This document shows positions 56,083-64,000 of a stretch of DNA of 64,000 nt, piece by piece (positions within the stretch are counted from its first letter, which is position 1; each line of letters begins with the position of its first letter). Both the position numbers and the translations under genes were made by a program. Source of the DNA: Terriglobia bacterium. GTDB lineage: Bacteria; Acidobacteriota; Thermoanaerobaculia; Thermoanaerobaculales; Thermoanaerobaculaceae. The notes beneath the pieces were generated by a model, which saw nothing but the letters and a program-made list of their open reading frames with translations, searched no databases and had not been told where the DNA came from. The stretch lies in assembly GCA_020073245.1 (NCBI GenBank), contig JAIQFQ010000003.1, forward strand, positions 124,001-188,000, written 5' to 3'.

Positions 56083-58725
56083 GTGAGGCGTTCCGAGCAG
56101 CTGCCGACCCGTTTTGACCCGAAATCGTTCGAGGCGAAGTGGTACGAGGCTTGGGAGACCTCCGGTGCCTTCACGCCCGAATTGCCCTCCGAGAAACCGC
56201 CGTTCGTGATCCTTATCCCGCCACCGAACGTGACGGGAAAGCTGCACATCGGCCATGCGCTCCAGTTCACGCTTCAGGACCTTGTCATCCGCTGGCGGAG
56301 GATGCAGGGGCACAACGCCCTCTGGCTGCCCGGAACCGACCATGCCGGAATCGCCACGCAGGTCATGGTGGAGCGCGAGCTCGCGAAGGAAGGCACAAGC
56401 CGCCGGGAGCTCGGTCGCGACAGGTTCCTGGAGCGCATGTGGCAGTGGAAGGCGCAGTACAAAGACAACATCTCCCACCAGGCCAAGGCGCTGGGGGCAT
56501 CGTGCGACTGGACGCGCGAGCGCTTCACGCTGGACCCGATGCTGTCGCGCGCGGTGCGGCACGCCTTCGTTGCGCTCCACCGCGCAGGGCTCATCTATCG
56601 CGCCCACCGCCTCATCAACTGGTGCCCCCGCTGTCTGACGGCGCTTTCCGATCTCGAGGTCGTGCACAAGGAGATCGATGGCGGAATGTGGGACTTCGCA
56701 TATCCTCTCGTCGAGGGCGGGGAGATCGTAGTCTCGACCTCGCGGCCCGAGACGATGCTCGGCGATACCGCGGTGGCGGTCCACCCCGAAGACCCCCGCT
56801 ACAACCGCCTCATAGGGAAGCTCATCCGCCACCCGCTGCTCGACCGCACCTTCCCGGTGATTGCGGACCCGATCCTCGTGGACCCGAAGTTCGGGACGGG
56901 CGCGGTCAAGGTGACGCCGGCCCATGACCCCAACGACTTCGCGACGGGCGACCGGCACGGCTTGGAGAAGATCAACATCCTGACCGAAGACGGCCACATC
57001 AACGAGAACGGAGGACCGTTCGCCGGGCAGGAGCGGTTCGCGGCCCGGAAGCAGGTCCTCGCGGCGCTCGGCGAGAAGGGCTTGCGTCGCGGCGAGAAGA
57101 CGCACCGTCACGCGGTCGGCCACTGCCAGCGATGCGACACGGTCGTGGAGCCGTACCTCTCGATGCAGTGGTTCTGCTCGATGAGGGGCATGGCCGATCG
57201 AGCGCTGGATGCGGTTCACAGCGGGGAAGTGAGCCTGATACCTGATTTCTGGGTTTCCACGTACGAGAACTGGCTCGGGAACATCCTCGACTGGTGCATC
57301 TCGCGGCAGCTCTGGTGGGGGCACAGGATCCCGGCCTTCTACTGCGCCGATGGCCACACGACGGTGTCGGAGGAGGATGTCAAGGAGTGCACGACGTGCG
57401 GGAAGCCAGCGGAGCAGGACCCGGACGTGCTCGACACCTGGTTCTCCTCGGCGCTCTGGCCGATCTCGACCATGGGGTGGCCGGAGGACACCGCGGACCT
57501 AAAGGCGTTCTACCCGACGAGCCTGCTCATCACCGGCTTCGACATCCTCTTCTTCTGGGTTGCACGCATGATCATGATGGGCTGCCACTTCACGGGAAAG
57601 GCGCCGTTCCGCGAGGTACACCTCACCGGGCTCGTGCGCGACGCGAGGGGCCAGAAGATGTCGAAGACCAAGGGGAACGTGATGGATCCCCTGGACCTGG
57701 TCCACGAGTACGGCGCGGACGCGGTCCGGTTCACACTCGCCGCTCTCGCATCGCCGGGTCGTGATCTTCCCCTTGATTCCAAGCGGATGGAAGGGTACCG
57801 GGCGTTCGGCACCAAGATCTGGAATGCCGCCCGCTTCGTCCAGATGCACCTCGACGGGTCGGAACCCGAGGTCGGGGACCTCGATACGGCGAAGCTGGCC
57901 CTCCCGGAGGCGTGGGTTCTCGCGGAGCTCGAGAGGACGGTCGTCGCGGTCAACCGTGCGTGGGAGTCGTATCGGTTCGACGAAGGGTGCCGCGAGCTCT
58001 ACCAGTTCGTGTGGAACGACTACTGCGACTGGTACGTGGAGATGGCCAAACCGGTCCTCCAGGACGGCGACCAGGAGGGGCGCCGGGGCGCCGACGTACG
58101 GGCCGTTGCCCGGGGCGTGCTCCTGGAGGCGCTCAAGCTTCTGCATCCGGTGATGCCGTTCATCACGGAGGAGATCGCCCAGCACCTAGGCGCCTCAGAA
58201 CTGCTGATCGGAGCCCGGTATCCTCTCGCTGGCGGGCGATCCGCGGACGCGGACACGCTGGCTGTCATGGAGGCGTTCCAGGCGTTGGTGCAAGAGACGA
58301 GATCATACCGACACATGGTCGGGTTGCCGCCTTCCGCCCAGTTGGCCGTATACCTCAGTGGGCTCGGGCCGCAGATGCTCGCGGCGTTCGAGAATTTGGC
58401 GCCGGAGATGCGGAGGCTCGGCGGCCTTTCGGCGCTCGAGCTGAACTCGACGGCCGTGCCATCCGGCGCCGTCCGTGATGTGGCCGCGGGAATCCAGATC
58501 GCGATCGTCCTTCCGGCCGGCGCTTTGGGCAAGGTTGAGCGCGACCGGCTGACCGCAGAGCTGGCGCAGGCCGAGGCCGAACTCGGAAGGGTCAACACCC
58601 GCCTTGCGGATCCGGGGTTCGCCCAAAGGGCGCCGTCGGACGTCGTGGCCGGAGCACGCGACCGCGCGTCCGAACTTGCTCACAAGGCAAGGATGCTCGC
58701 GGCCACCCTGGGAGGGGAGTCCTGA
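56083..58725 (+). CDS. valS: valyl-tRNA synthetase
   Basis: 880 aa from GTG at 56083, five bases after GGAGG; a TTG at 56071 gives four more residues. Class I signatures HIGH (KLHIGHAL, 55-58) and KMSKTKGNVMDP are present. Other marks: GTDHAGIATQVMVERELA, editing domain region VSTSRPETMLGDTAVAVHPE, zinc-like CTTCGKPAEQDPDVLDTWFS, and a C-terminal coiled coil (GKVERDRLTAELAQAEAEL) that is the tRNA-binding arm. It charges tRNA-Val. The 154-bp upstream region shows no T-box that I can recognise. Confidence 0.97.
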   Translation: MRRSEQLPTRFDPKSFEAKWYEAWETSGAFTPELPSEKPPFVILIPPPNVTGKLHIGHALQFTLQDLVIRWRRMQGHNALWLPGTDHAGIATQVMVERELAKEGTSRRELGRDRFLERMWQWKAQYKDNISHQAKALGASCDWTRERFTLDPMLSRAVRHAFVALHRAGLIYRAHRLINWCPRCLTALSDLEVVHKEIDGGMWDFAYPLVEGGEIVVSTSRPETMLGDTAVAVHPEDPRYNRLIGKLIRHPLLDRTFPVIADPILVDPKFGTGAVKVTPAHDPNDFATGDRHGLEKINILTEDGHINENGGPFAGQERFAARKQVLAALGEKGLRRGEKTHRHAVGHCQRCDTVVEPYLSMQWFCSMRGMADRALDAVHSGEVSLIPDFWVSTYENWLGNILDWCISRQLWWGHRIPAFYCADGHTTVSEEDVKECTTCGKPAEQDPDVLDTWFSSALWPISTMGWPEDTADLKAFYPTSLLITGFDILFFWVARMIMMGCHFTGKAPFREVHLTGLVRDARGQKMSKTKGNVMDPLDLVHEYGADAVRFTLAALASPGRDLPLDSKRMEGYRAFGTKIWNAARFVQMHLDGSEPEVGDLDTAKLALPEAWVLAELERTVVAVNRAWESYRFDEGCRELYQFVWNDYCDWYVEMAKPVLQDGDQEGRRGADVRAVARGVLLEALKLLHPVMPFITEEIAQHLGASELLIGARYPLAGGRSADADTLAVMEAFQALVQETRSYRHMVGLPPSAQLAVYLSGLGPQMLAAFENLAPEMRRLGGLSALELNSTAVPSGAVRDVAAGIQIAIVLPAGALGKVERDRLTAELAQAEAELGRVNTRLADPGFAQRAPSDVVAGARDRASELAHKARMLAATLGGES

Positions 58726-58727
58726 GC

Positions 58728-59501
58728 GTGCCGGTCCCTCCAGTCCCCCGGGCGAACGTGATCTGGGTGGACGACCTCGACTCGACCGCCGCGTTTGCTG
58801 AGCGCCTCATGGAAGCCTGGCTCGGCAACGAGGAGGAGCAGCTGCCCGAGACGCTGCTGGTCGCCGCGCGGCAGGGTGCGGGGCGAGGGCGGGGAACGCA
58901 CACCTGGGCATCACCGCCGGGAGGGCTGTATGCGAACTGGCTGGCGTGGCTTCCGCCTGCCGAGCTGGCGGTGCTACCCATGGCGGTCGGCGTGACTTTG
59001 GCCACGGCGGTCGAGGCGCTCTGGCCCGCAGCCAAGGTAGACCTGAAGTGGCCCAACGACCTGCTCGTCAGTGGTGGAAAACTGGGCGGCATCCTGTGCC
59101 AGAGTCGCGGTTCGGGCGACCTCCTGTGGGCCTCGGTGGGTTTCGGGATCAACCTGGCGGCGGACCCCATCCTGGCCGTAGGAACCGAATCCCGGGCGGT
59201 GTCGTTGCGCGCCCTGGGGTGGCCGGGCAAGGCACCCGAAGGGGTCCAGGCCCTGACGGTTGCCTTCCTGGAGCACGTCCACCCGGCACTCGCGGATCGG
59301 GAGGGAACGCGGCGGCGGTGGGTCGCCCGATCAGTCCATCGCGCCGGCGACCCGATCCGCCTCCGGCTGGATGAGGGCGTCGTCGAGGGCCGTTTCACAG
59401 GCTTCGACGATGACTGTCGCCTCGAGCTCGAGGTGAACGGCGAGGTGCGCCACTACTCGGTCGGGGAGATCCTGCTTGGCCGCGGCTCTGGAGGCGCCTG
59501 A
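58728..59501 (+). CDS. birA: biotin-[acetyl-CoA carboxylase] ligase
   Basis: 257 aa from GTG at 58728, two bases after the valS stop. The biotinyl-AMP loop is QGAGRGRGTHTWASPPGGLY (the E. coli form is GRGRRGRxW); DLKWPNDLLVSGGKLGGIL carries the catalytic Lys; and GFGINLA follows. The end, YSVGEILLGRG, is the C-terminal SH3-like domain. No N-terminal DNA-binding domain, so it is a ligase but not a repressor (group I). It overlaps coaX by 1 nt. Confidence 0.93.
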   Translation: MPVPPVPRANVIWVDDLDSTAAFAERLMEAWLGNEEEQLPETLLVAARQGAGRGRGTHTWASPPGGLYANWLAWLPPAELAVLPMAVGVTLATAVEALWPAAKVDLKWPNDLLVSGGKLGGILCQSRGSGDLLWASVGFGINLAADPILAVGTESRAVSLRALGWPGKAPEGVQALTVAFLEHVHPALADREGTRRRWVARSVHRAGDPIRLRLDEGVVEGRFTGFDDDCRLELEVNGEVRHYSVGEILLGRGSGGA

Positions 59502-60274
59502 TGCTACTAGCGCTCGACGTAGGCAACACACACACGACTATCGGCGTCTTCCGCGGCACCACCATTTTGCGGAGGTGGAGACTGACCACTGTCCACGACC
59601 GGACGGTTGACGAGCTGGGGATCTTTCTCCGGCAGTTGTGCGAGTGGGCGGAGATCTCGCCGAGCGACATTCGCGGCGTGATCATCGGTTCGGTAGTCCC
59701 GCCCATCGATGCGGCCTTCCGGGCCGCGATCAGCACCTACCTTCATGCCGAGCCCCTGTTCGTGGGCCCCGGCATCAAGTCCGGGATGCCGTTACGTGTG
59801 GACACTCCCCTTGAGCTGGGAGCCGACCGGCTGTGCAACGCCGTTGCCGCGTTCGCGGAGTACGGAGGCCCGTGCGTGGTCGTCGACTTTGGGACCGCCA
59901 CCACCTGGGACGTGGTTTCGAAAAAGGGTGAGTTCCTCGGGGGCGTGATAGCTCCCGGCCTGGAGATCTCGGCCGAGGCGCTCTTCGCGCGAGCGGCCAA
60001 GTTGCCGAGGATCGAGCTCGCGGCGCCGGCGAGGGTGATCGGGAAGGGCACCGTGGACTCGATGCAGGCAGGGATCGTGCTCGGCTATGTCGGCCTCACG
60101 GAGGGACTCACGCGCCGCGTTCTCGAGGAGCTTGGGGGCGGCTCGGTAATAGCGACGGGAGGGCTCGCGGGCGTGATCGCCCGCTACACCACGATCTTCA
60201 ACGCAGTGGACGACGACCTCACACTCAAGGGGCTGCGGATCTTGTGGGAGCGAAACCGGATCGAGCGCGCGTAA
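59501..60274 (+). CDS. coaX: type III pantothenate kinase
   Basis: 257 aa. LLALDVGNTHTTIGVFRG with the P-loop-like DVGNT, ELGADRLCNAVAA, VVDFGTATTWDVVS (active-site Asp), GGVIAPGLEISAEALF, and GKGTVDSMQAGIVLGYVGL are family-specific. It phosphorylates pantothenate in CoA synthesis and is not feedback-inhibited by CoA, unlike type I. The birA-coaX pairing is common in several phyla. Confidence 0.96.
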   Translation: MLLALDVGNTHTTIGVFRGTTILRRWRLTTVHDRTVDELGIFLRQLCEWAEISPSDIRGVIIGSVVPPIDAAFRAAISTYLHAEPLFVGPGIKSGMPLRVDTPLELGADRLCNAVAAFAEYGGPCVVVDFGTATTWDVVSKKGEFLGGVIAPGLEISAEALFARAAKLPRIELAAPARVIGKGTVDSMQAGIVLGYVGLTEGLTRRVLEELGGGSVIATGGLAGVIARYTTIFNAVDDDLTLKGLRILWERNRIERA

Positions 60275-60290
60275 CGGAGGCCGGAGCGGC

Positions 60291-60956
60291 ATGGACGAAG
60301 CGACGGAGGAGTTCGCGTACTACCGCGCCGTCGAGGATCACTTCGCGGCACTGCGAGGGACTCCCTTCCTTTTTTCGCCCAAGGACTTCGCGCTCCTGCG
60401 CGGGTGGTGGAAGGAGGGGATCCCCCTGGCTGCAGTGCTCACGGGAGTCGGAGAGGCCTGGGAGCGGCGGCGGGAGCGGGAGGAGGATCCCATCTCCTCT
60501 CTGAGCTACTGTCGGCACGCCGTCAGGCGCCATGCAAAGAGGCTGAGCGCCGCACGCGTGGGAGCTGCCGCCGAAGGCCGAGGCGTGGACGTACCCGCGG
60601 CGCTCACCGTTCTCGCTGCGCAGGTAAACGAGATCGCGGAGCGATGGCGGGAGCTGCCGGCCCTGGAGGCGGTCCTGCGCGATCTCGGGCGGGCCGTGGC
60701 CACCCTCCCGCCGGACCTGGAGCCGGCGACCGCGGATGAGATCCTCACTGAGCTCGAGTTCACGACGCTCGACGCGCTGATGGGAGCGCTCCCATCCGAG
60801 CGGACCCAGGAGATTGCGAGAGAGGTCGCGGACGATCTGGCGACCATGAAGCTGGAGCCGGACGTGGAGGAGCGTACGCGCCGAGCCCTCTCGCTCAAGA
60901 ACGTGCGCCGGATGGTCGGCCTCCCCCGCCTGGAGCTGGACGCCGGTGCGCCTTGA
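60291..60956 (+). CDS. conserved protein of unknown function
   Basis: 221 aa from ATG at 60291. Not recognised. The N-terminus EFAYYRAVEDHFAALRGTPF, then LFSPKDFALLRGWWKEGIPL and SLSYCRHAVRRHAKRL, has a helix-turn-helix-like pattern that recalls proteins of Acidobacteria and Chloroflexi whose role is unknown. The C-terminal half is helical (EVLRDLGRAVATLPPDLE region and TTLDALMGALPSERTQEI). It overlaps the downstream methyltransferase start by 11 nt, so is likely co-expressed with it. Confidence 0.65.
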   Translation: MDEATEEFAYYRAVEDHFAALRGTPFLFSPKDFALLRGWWKEGIPLAAVLTGVGEAWERRREREEDPISSLSYCRHAVRRHAKRLSAARVGAAAEGRGVDVPAALTVLAAQVNEIAERWRELPALEAVLRDLGRAVATLPPDLEPATADEILTELEFTTLDALMGALPSERTQEIAREVADDLATMKLEPDVEERTRRALSLKNVRRMVGLPRLELDAGAP

Positions 60957-62175
60957 GATCGTGGGCATCGGGGGCGGGGGGCGGGGCGTCGCGAGGAGCG
61001 ACCGCAAGGTGTGGTTCGTGGTGGGAGCTCTCCCGGGGGAGGTCGTCGATGTCGCGGTGGAGCGGGAGCGCGCCGGCATCGTCGAGGCGCGCACGATCCG
61101 CGTGTTGGAGGAGCACCCCTGGCGGGACCCGGATCCCTGTCCGGTCGCGGGCGCCTGCGGCGGATGCGACCTGGCGCACGTGCGCCGAACCGCTGCGAGC
61201 GACGTGCTGCGCGGCGCGGCGTGCGGTGCGCTCCGGCATGCGCCTCCGTCGCTGAGTACTGCCTTGCGCGAGGCACCGGTCGAGATCTCGGACATGGCGT
61301 GGCGCGTGCGGGCCCGCCTTCACTGGGACTCGAACCGAACGGTGCTCGGCTTCCGCGGGCCCCGCTCCCACCGTGTGGTAGACATCTCACCTTGTCGTGT
61401 CGTCTCGCCCTTCCTTCTGCGAACCCTACCGGCCGCAGCGGCGGCGCTCACCACCCACGGTTCACCCGACGGGGAGCTGGAATGGATCGAGGACTTCGAT
61501 GGTGGGGTGGCCGTGGCGGGATGGCACGGCCGCTCCGTGCCGCCGCCTCCGGTAGGGGACCTTTCCGGGTTCCACCCGCTCGCCCGTGATGGGAGTATCA
61601 GGCCGGGGGGTTGGGGCGCGTCCTCCGTCGTCATGCGTCTCCCGATCCCTCTGAGGGTTCCGGTGGGGGCGTTCTTCCAGGGGAATCGTCACCTGGTTCC
61701 GAAGTTGTTCGCCAAGGTCGAGGAGATGGTGGCCGTCGATGGGCCGGCCCGCGTCGTCGATCTCTACGGCGGCGTCGGGCTATTCGGCGCCGCGGCCAGG
61801 CACGCTGGAGTGGGTGCAATCACTGTGGTCGAGGCGAGCGAACCCGCGGTGATGGCGGCGCGCGAGAACCTCCCGGGTGCCGTGATCGTCGCGGCCGCTG
61901 CGGAGGCCTTCCTGGAGGAGCCTGGTCCTGCAAACGGAGCACTCGTCATCGTGGACCCGCCGCGAACCGGATTGTCGCGCCGGGCCGCGGAAGGGCTGCT
62001 CCGCTGGAGGCCGAGCTCGATCGTGATGCTTTCATGTGATGCTGCACGATTCGGGCGCGATGGGAGCCGACTCCTGGGGGCGGCGTACCAACTCGTTTCG
62101 GTGGGCTTGTGGGATCTCTTTGCCGGCTCGCACCATGTGGAAGTCCTGGCGCATTTTCGCAGGCCAAGGGGCTGA
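60946..62175 (+). CDS. RlmD/TrmA-type 23S rRNA or tRNA (uracil-5-)-methyltransferase
   Basis: 409 aa from GTG at 60946. It begins with a TRAM-like stretch (LEIVGIGGGGRGVARSDRKV), then a cysteine set CPVAGACGGCDLAHV that can hold a 4Fe-4S cluster as in RlmD. The SAM fold has VDLYGGVGLFGAAARHAG and the catalytic region IVDPPRTGLSRRA, with the nucleophile Cys in MLSCDAARFGRD. It methylates uracil-C5 in RNA. 23S position 1939, 747 or tRNA T54 cannot be told apart from this alone. Confidence 0.9.
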   Translation: MRLEIVGIGGGGRGVARSDRKVWFVVGALPGEVVDVAVERERAGIVEARTIRVLEEHPWRDPDPCPVAGACGGCDLAHVRRTAASDVLRGAACGALRHAPPSLSTALREAPVEISDMAWRVRARLHWDSNRTVLGFRGPRSHRVVDISPCRVVSPFLLRTLPAAAAALTTHGSPDGELEWIEDFDGGVAVAGWHGRSVPPPPVGDLSGFHPLARDGSIRPGGWGASSVVMRLPIPLRVPVGAFFQGNRHLVPKLFAKVEEMVAVDGPARVVDLYGGVGLFGAAARHAGVGAITVVEASEPAVMAARENLPGAVIVAAAAEAFLEEPGPANGALVIVDPPRTGLSRRAAEGLLRWRPSSIVMLSCDAARFGRDGSRLLGAAYQLVSVGLWDLFAGSHHVEVLAHFRRPRG

Positions 62176-64000
62176 GGCGCCAGGCTCGCGCTTGGTCGCC
62201 CTCGGGGCCAGCGCGATCGCCGGGGCTGCGAGCGGCAACCTCGTGCCGCCTTCCCGACCTTGGTTCCTGGCACTCCTGGCGGTCGCGGTCCTGTGCGCGT
62301 GGCGCGGGCTGAAAAGGGCGCCTGGGCTTGGGTGGTGGCTGGCTGGCGGGTTCGCCCTGGGTCTCGCCTCCTGCGCTCTCGCCCCCCGCACGCCCGAGGG
62401 ATTTGCCGGGAAGTCCGTCTCGGTCCGTTTCGAGGTGGCCGTCCGAGACGGGTGGGTGAGCAGCAGTCGGGGTTGGGGGACCAGGGTGCGGGTGCGCTAT
62501 CTGGAGTGGGAGGGCCGGAAGCTCGTTCGGCCAGCCGAGATGCCGCTGTTCGTGACTGCGGCGAGCGGCCTTAACGATCTTCCTCGCCCAGGCACGAGGT
62601 GGGCCGGCAGCGGCGAGATGGTGTTCGACAGGGAACTCCCGTTAGCTCCAGGCTACCTGCGGGTGAAGACCCTACTCCTCTTGCAGCGGCTCAAGGGTCG
62701 TTCGGCGGTGGACGAACTCCGAGAGACCGGCGTCGAGGCGCTGGAGGCGAGCGCGGGAGCGAGCCCGCGACGGCTCCGCGCTGCGGCGCTCGCGTCTTCA
62801 CTGGCGCTTCAGCGGCTCGAATCCCTTCAGGAAGGAGAGATCGCGAGCATGCGGCGATCCGGCCTCGTTCACCTCCTGTCGGTATCCGGGCTCCACGTCG
62901 GTCTCGTCGGCGTGATGGCCTGGGGGCTCCTGAACCTAGCAGGTGTGGCTCCTTCAACGCGGCGCTGGCTGGTGGCCATCTCGGTCGTGGCGTTTGCCCT
63001 CTTGGCGGGAGGCAACCCTCCGGTTCGTCGGGCCGCGACCGCCGGCGTGGCGTACCTGATCGGCCGGCAGTTGGGGCGTCCTCTCGAGGTGTTGCCCGTG
63101 GTGTGGGGAATCGTGGCGGGCCTGACGCTGCTCGAACCCTCGGTGCTCCTCCAGGCTGGCTTCCAGCTGTCAGTCTTCGTAACCTTGGCACTCGTGCGTT
63201 GGATCGAGCCTCTGGCTGCCTCGATGCGAATTCTGCCCGCACGCCTCGCGCAAGCGCTGGCTGTGGCCCTGGTGGCGCAGAGCGCTTCGGCACCGCTCGT
63301 GGGCGCGCATTTCGGCGTAGTGCCGCCCCTCGGGGCGGTCGCGAGCCTGCTGGCGGCGCCGCTGGAGCTTCTCCTCGTTGGTGGCAGCCTGCTGGCTCTG
63401 TTTGCGGCCTGGATCTCGACCTGGCTAGGTGGCCCCGTTCTTGACGTCGTGGCCCTCGGGCAGGGGTTGCTCGACCAAGTCTCGGCCGTCGGGGGTGTGG
63501 CCAGCTGGCCCTTTGCGCCACTCCCGCCTTTGCTTGCGCTGGTGCTGGCCGCTCTCGGGTTGATCGCTCTGACGCGCGCTCGGGCCGCGCTGCCGGCCGG
63601 GCTGGCCTTGGCGGCGGCAAGCCTCGCCTGGATCCTGGCCCCCGGTTCTGCGGCGCAGGGACGGTATGAGGTCCGCATGCTCGGGGTCGGCGAGGGGATG
63701 GCGCTGATGCTCAGGTGTGGGGACCGGGTAGCGTTGGTGGACGCCGGACGGTCCCCGGTCGAGGCGTGGCGTGAGCTGGCGAGGAACCGAGTCAGACGAC
63801 TTGACACCTTGGTGGTGACACACCCGGACGCCGACCACACCGGCGGCGCTGCGCTCTTGCTCGGCCGGCTCGATGTCAGGCGGTTTGCCTTCCCCGAGGC
63901 GCTCGGAGACCGCTCGGAGATCGTGCCGTTGCGTCGGTTGGCTCGCCTCAAGGGCATCGACGAGATGCCGCTGACGCGGGGACAGGAGGCGGAAATCGGC
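62135..64000 (+). CDS. comEC: ComEC/Rec2-type DNA uptake channel, C-terminus off the window
   Basis: Reading from ATG at 62135 (41 nt inside the methyltransferase gene) gives 622 codons, open to the window edge. Helices near the start; then an OB-like domain (SVSVRFEVAVRDGWVSS); the competence domain with SGLVHLLSVSGLHVGLVGVM and AGGNPPVRRAATAGVAYLIG; and a beta-lactamase-like domain with GVGEGMALMLRCGDRVALVD and VTHPDADHTGGAALL. ComEC carries single-stranded DNA through the inner membrane; the metal-binding domain may be its nuclease. The ComEC part after ~622 is missing only because the window stops. Confidence 0.93.
   Translation, partial: MWKSWRIFAGQGAEAPGSRLVALGASAIAGAASGNLVPPSRPWFLALLAVAVLCAWRGLKRAPGLGWWLAGGFALGLASCALAPRTPEGFAGKSVSVRFEVAVRDGWVSSSRGWGTRVRVRYLEWEGRKLVRPAEMPLFVTAASGLNDLPRPGTRWAGSGEMVFDRELPLAPGYLRVKTLLLLQRLKGRSAVDELRETGVEALEASAGASPRRLRAAALASSLALQRLESLQEGEIASMRRSGLVHLLSVSGLHVGLVGVMAWGLLNLAGVAPSTRRWLVAISVVAFALLAGGNPPVRRAATAGVAYLIGRQLGRPLEVLPVVWGIVAGLTLLEPSVLLQAGFQLSVFVTLALVRWIEPLAASMRILPARLAQALAVALVAQSASAPLVGAHFGVVPPLGAVASLLAAPLELLLVGGSLLALFAAWISTWLGGPVLDVVALGQGLLDQVSAVGGVASWPFAPLPPLLALVLAALGLIALTRARAALPAGLALAAASLAWILAPGSAAQGRYEVRMLGVGEGMALMLRCGDRVALVDAGRSPVEAWRELARNRVRRLDTLVVTHPDADHTGGAALLLGRLDVRRFAFPEALGDRSEIVPLRRLARLKGIDEMPLTRGQEAEIG

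Overview
The window looks like chromosomal DNA of a high-GC, Gram-negative bacterium, most likely a member of the Acidobacteriota. Evidence for a Gram-negative envelope is a full Tol-Pal set, an outer-membrane beta-barrel protein, several lipoproteins and an O-acyltransferase. The Acidobacteriota guess rests mainly on a secreted VWA protein of the type common in that phylum and on overall gene content; no rRNA or other firm marker is present. I saw no tRNA or rRNA gene, CRISPR array, prophage or insertion sequence. Genes are tightly packed: no gap exceeds 300 bases, and 4-nt or longer start/stop overlaps are frequent.

Layout. 1-6.8 kb (minus): MBOAT acyltransferase (cut by the window edge), FAD oxidoreductase, UvrD-type helicase, and two membrane proteins of the DUF2157 type. 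7.1-9.4 kb (plus): NfnAB, the electron-bifurcating NADH/ferredoxin/NADP oxidoreductase. 9.6-11.2 kb (minus): folate genes folB-folK and a pteridine-reductase-like SDR. 11.2-15.7 kb (plus): site-2 protease, scpA-scpB, a pseudouridine synthase and hisC. 15.7-18.9 kb: small proteins (Smr domain, membrane), a glycosyltransferase, a WbuC cupin and a CBS protein. 18.9-25 kb: a genome-maintenance region with a nuclease-XPD helicase fusion, a ferritin-like protein, DinB-like, an alkyltransferase-like protein with Trp in place of the acceptor Cys, XerD and a lytic transglycosylase. 25.1-28 kb: a partial complex I set, nuoB-nuoCD-nuoI.

28.3-39.2 kb (all minus) is a long run. It starts with an unrecognised 530-aa protein and an FHA-RDD protein, continues with tolQ-tolR-tolA-tolB-pal-cpoB, then rpsT, purC, an EF-G paralogue and cspA. 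39.3-41.9 kb (plus): hpt-ridA-yqeB-patatin. 42-44.2 kb (minus): acetate kinase and 3-hydroxyacyl-CoA dehydrogenase. 44.3-48.1 kb (plus): exported proteins (TlpA-like, beta-barrel, VWA, OmpA-like, unknown). Then come an OPT transporter, a B12-binding subunit, an LpdD-like protein, thiol peroxidase and a DUF5924-type membrane protein. 52.9-64 kb (plus) is a housekeeping block: alr, larB, aroB, valS, birA, coaX, a conserved unknown, an RlmD/TrmA-type methyltransferase and comEC (cut by the window edge).

Two features recur across the window. Several genes lack a Shine-Dalgarno sequence and carry a TANNNT hexamer 6-9 nt before the start codon, which suggests leaderless transcription. Four intergenic spots hold related, imperfect purine/pyrimidine inverted repeats. 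No clearly new multi-gene system is evident. The best candidates for novelty are the nuclease-XPD fusion with its repair neighbours, and the unknown protein plus FHA-RDD protein placed upstream of Tol-Pal.
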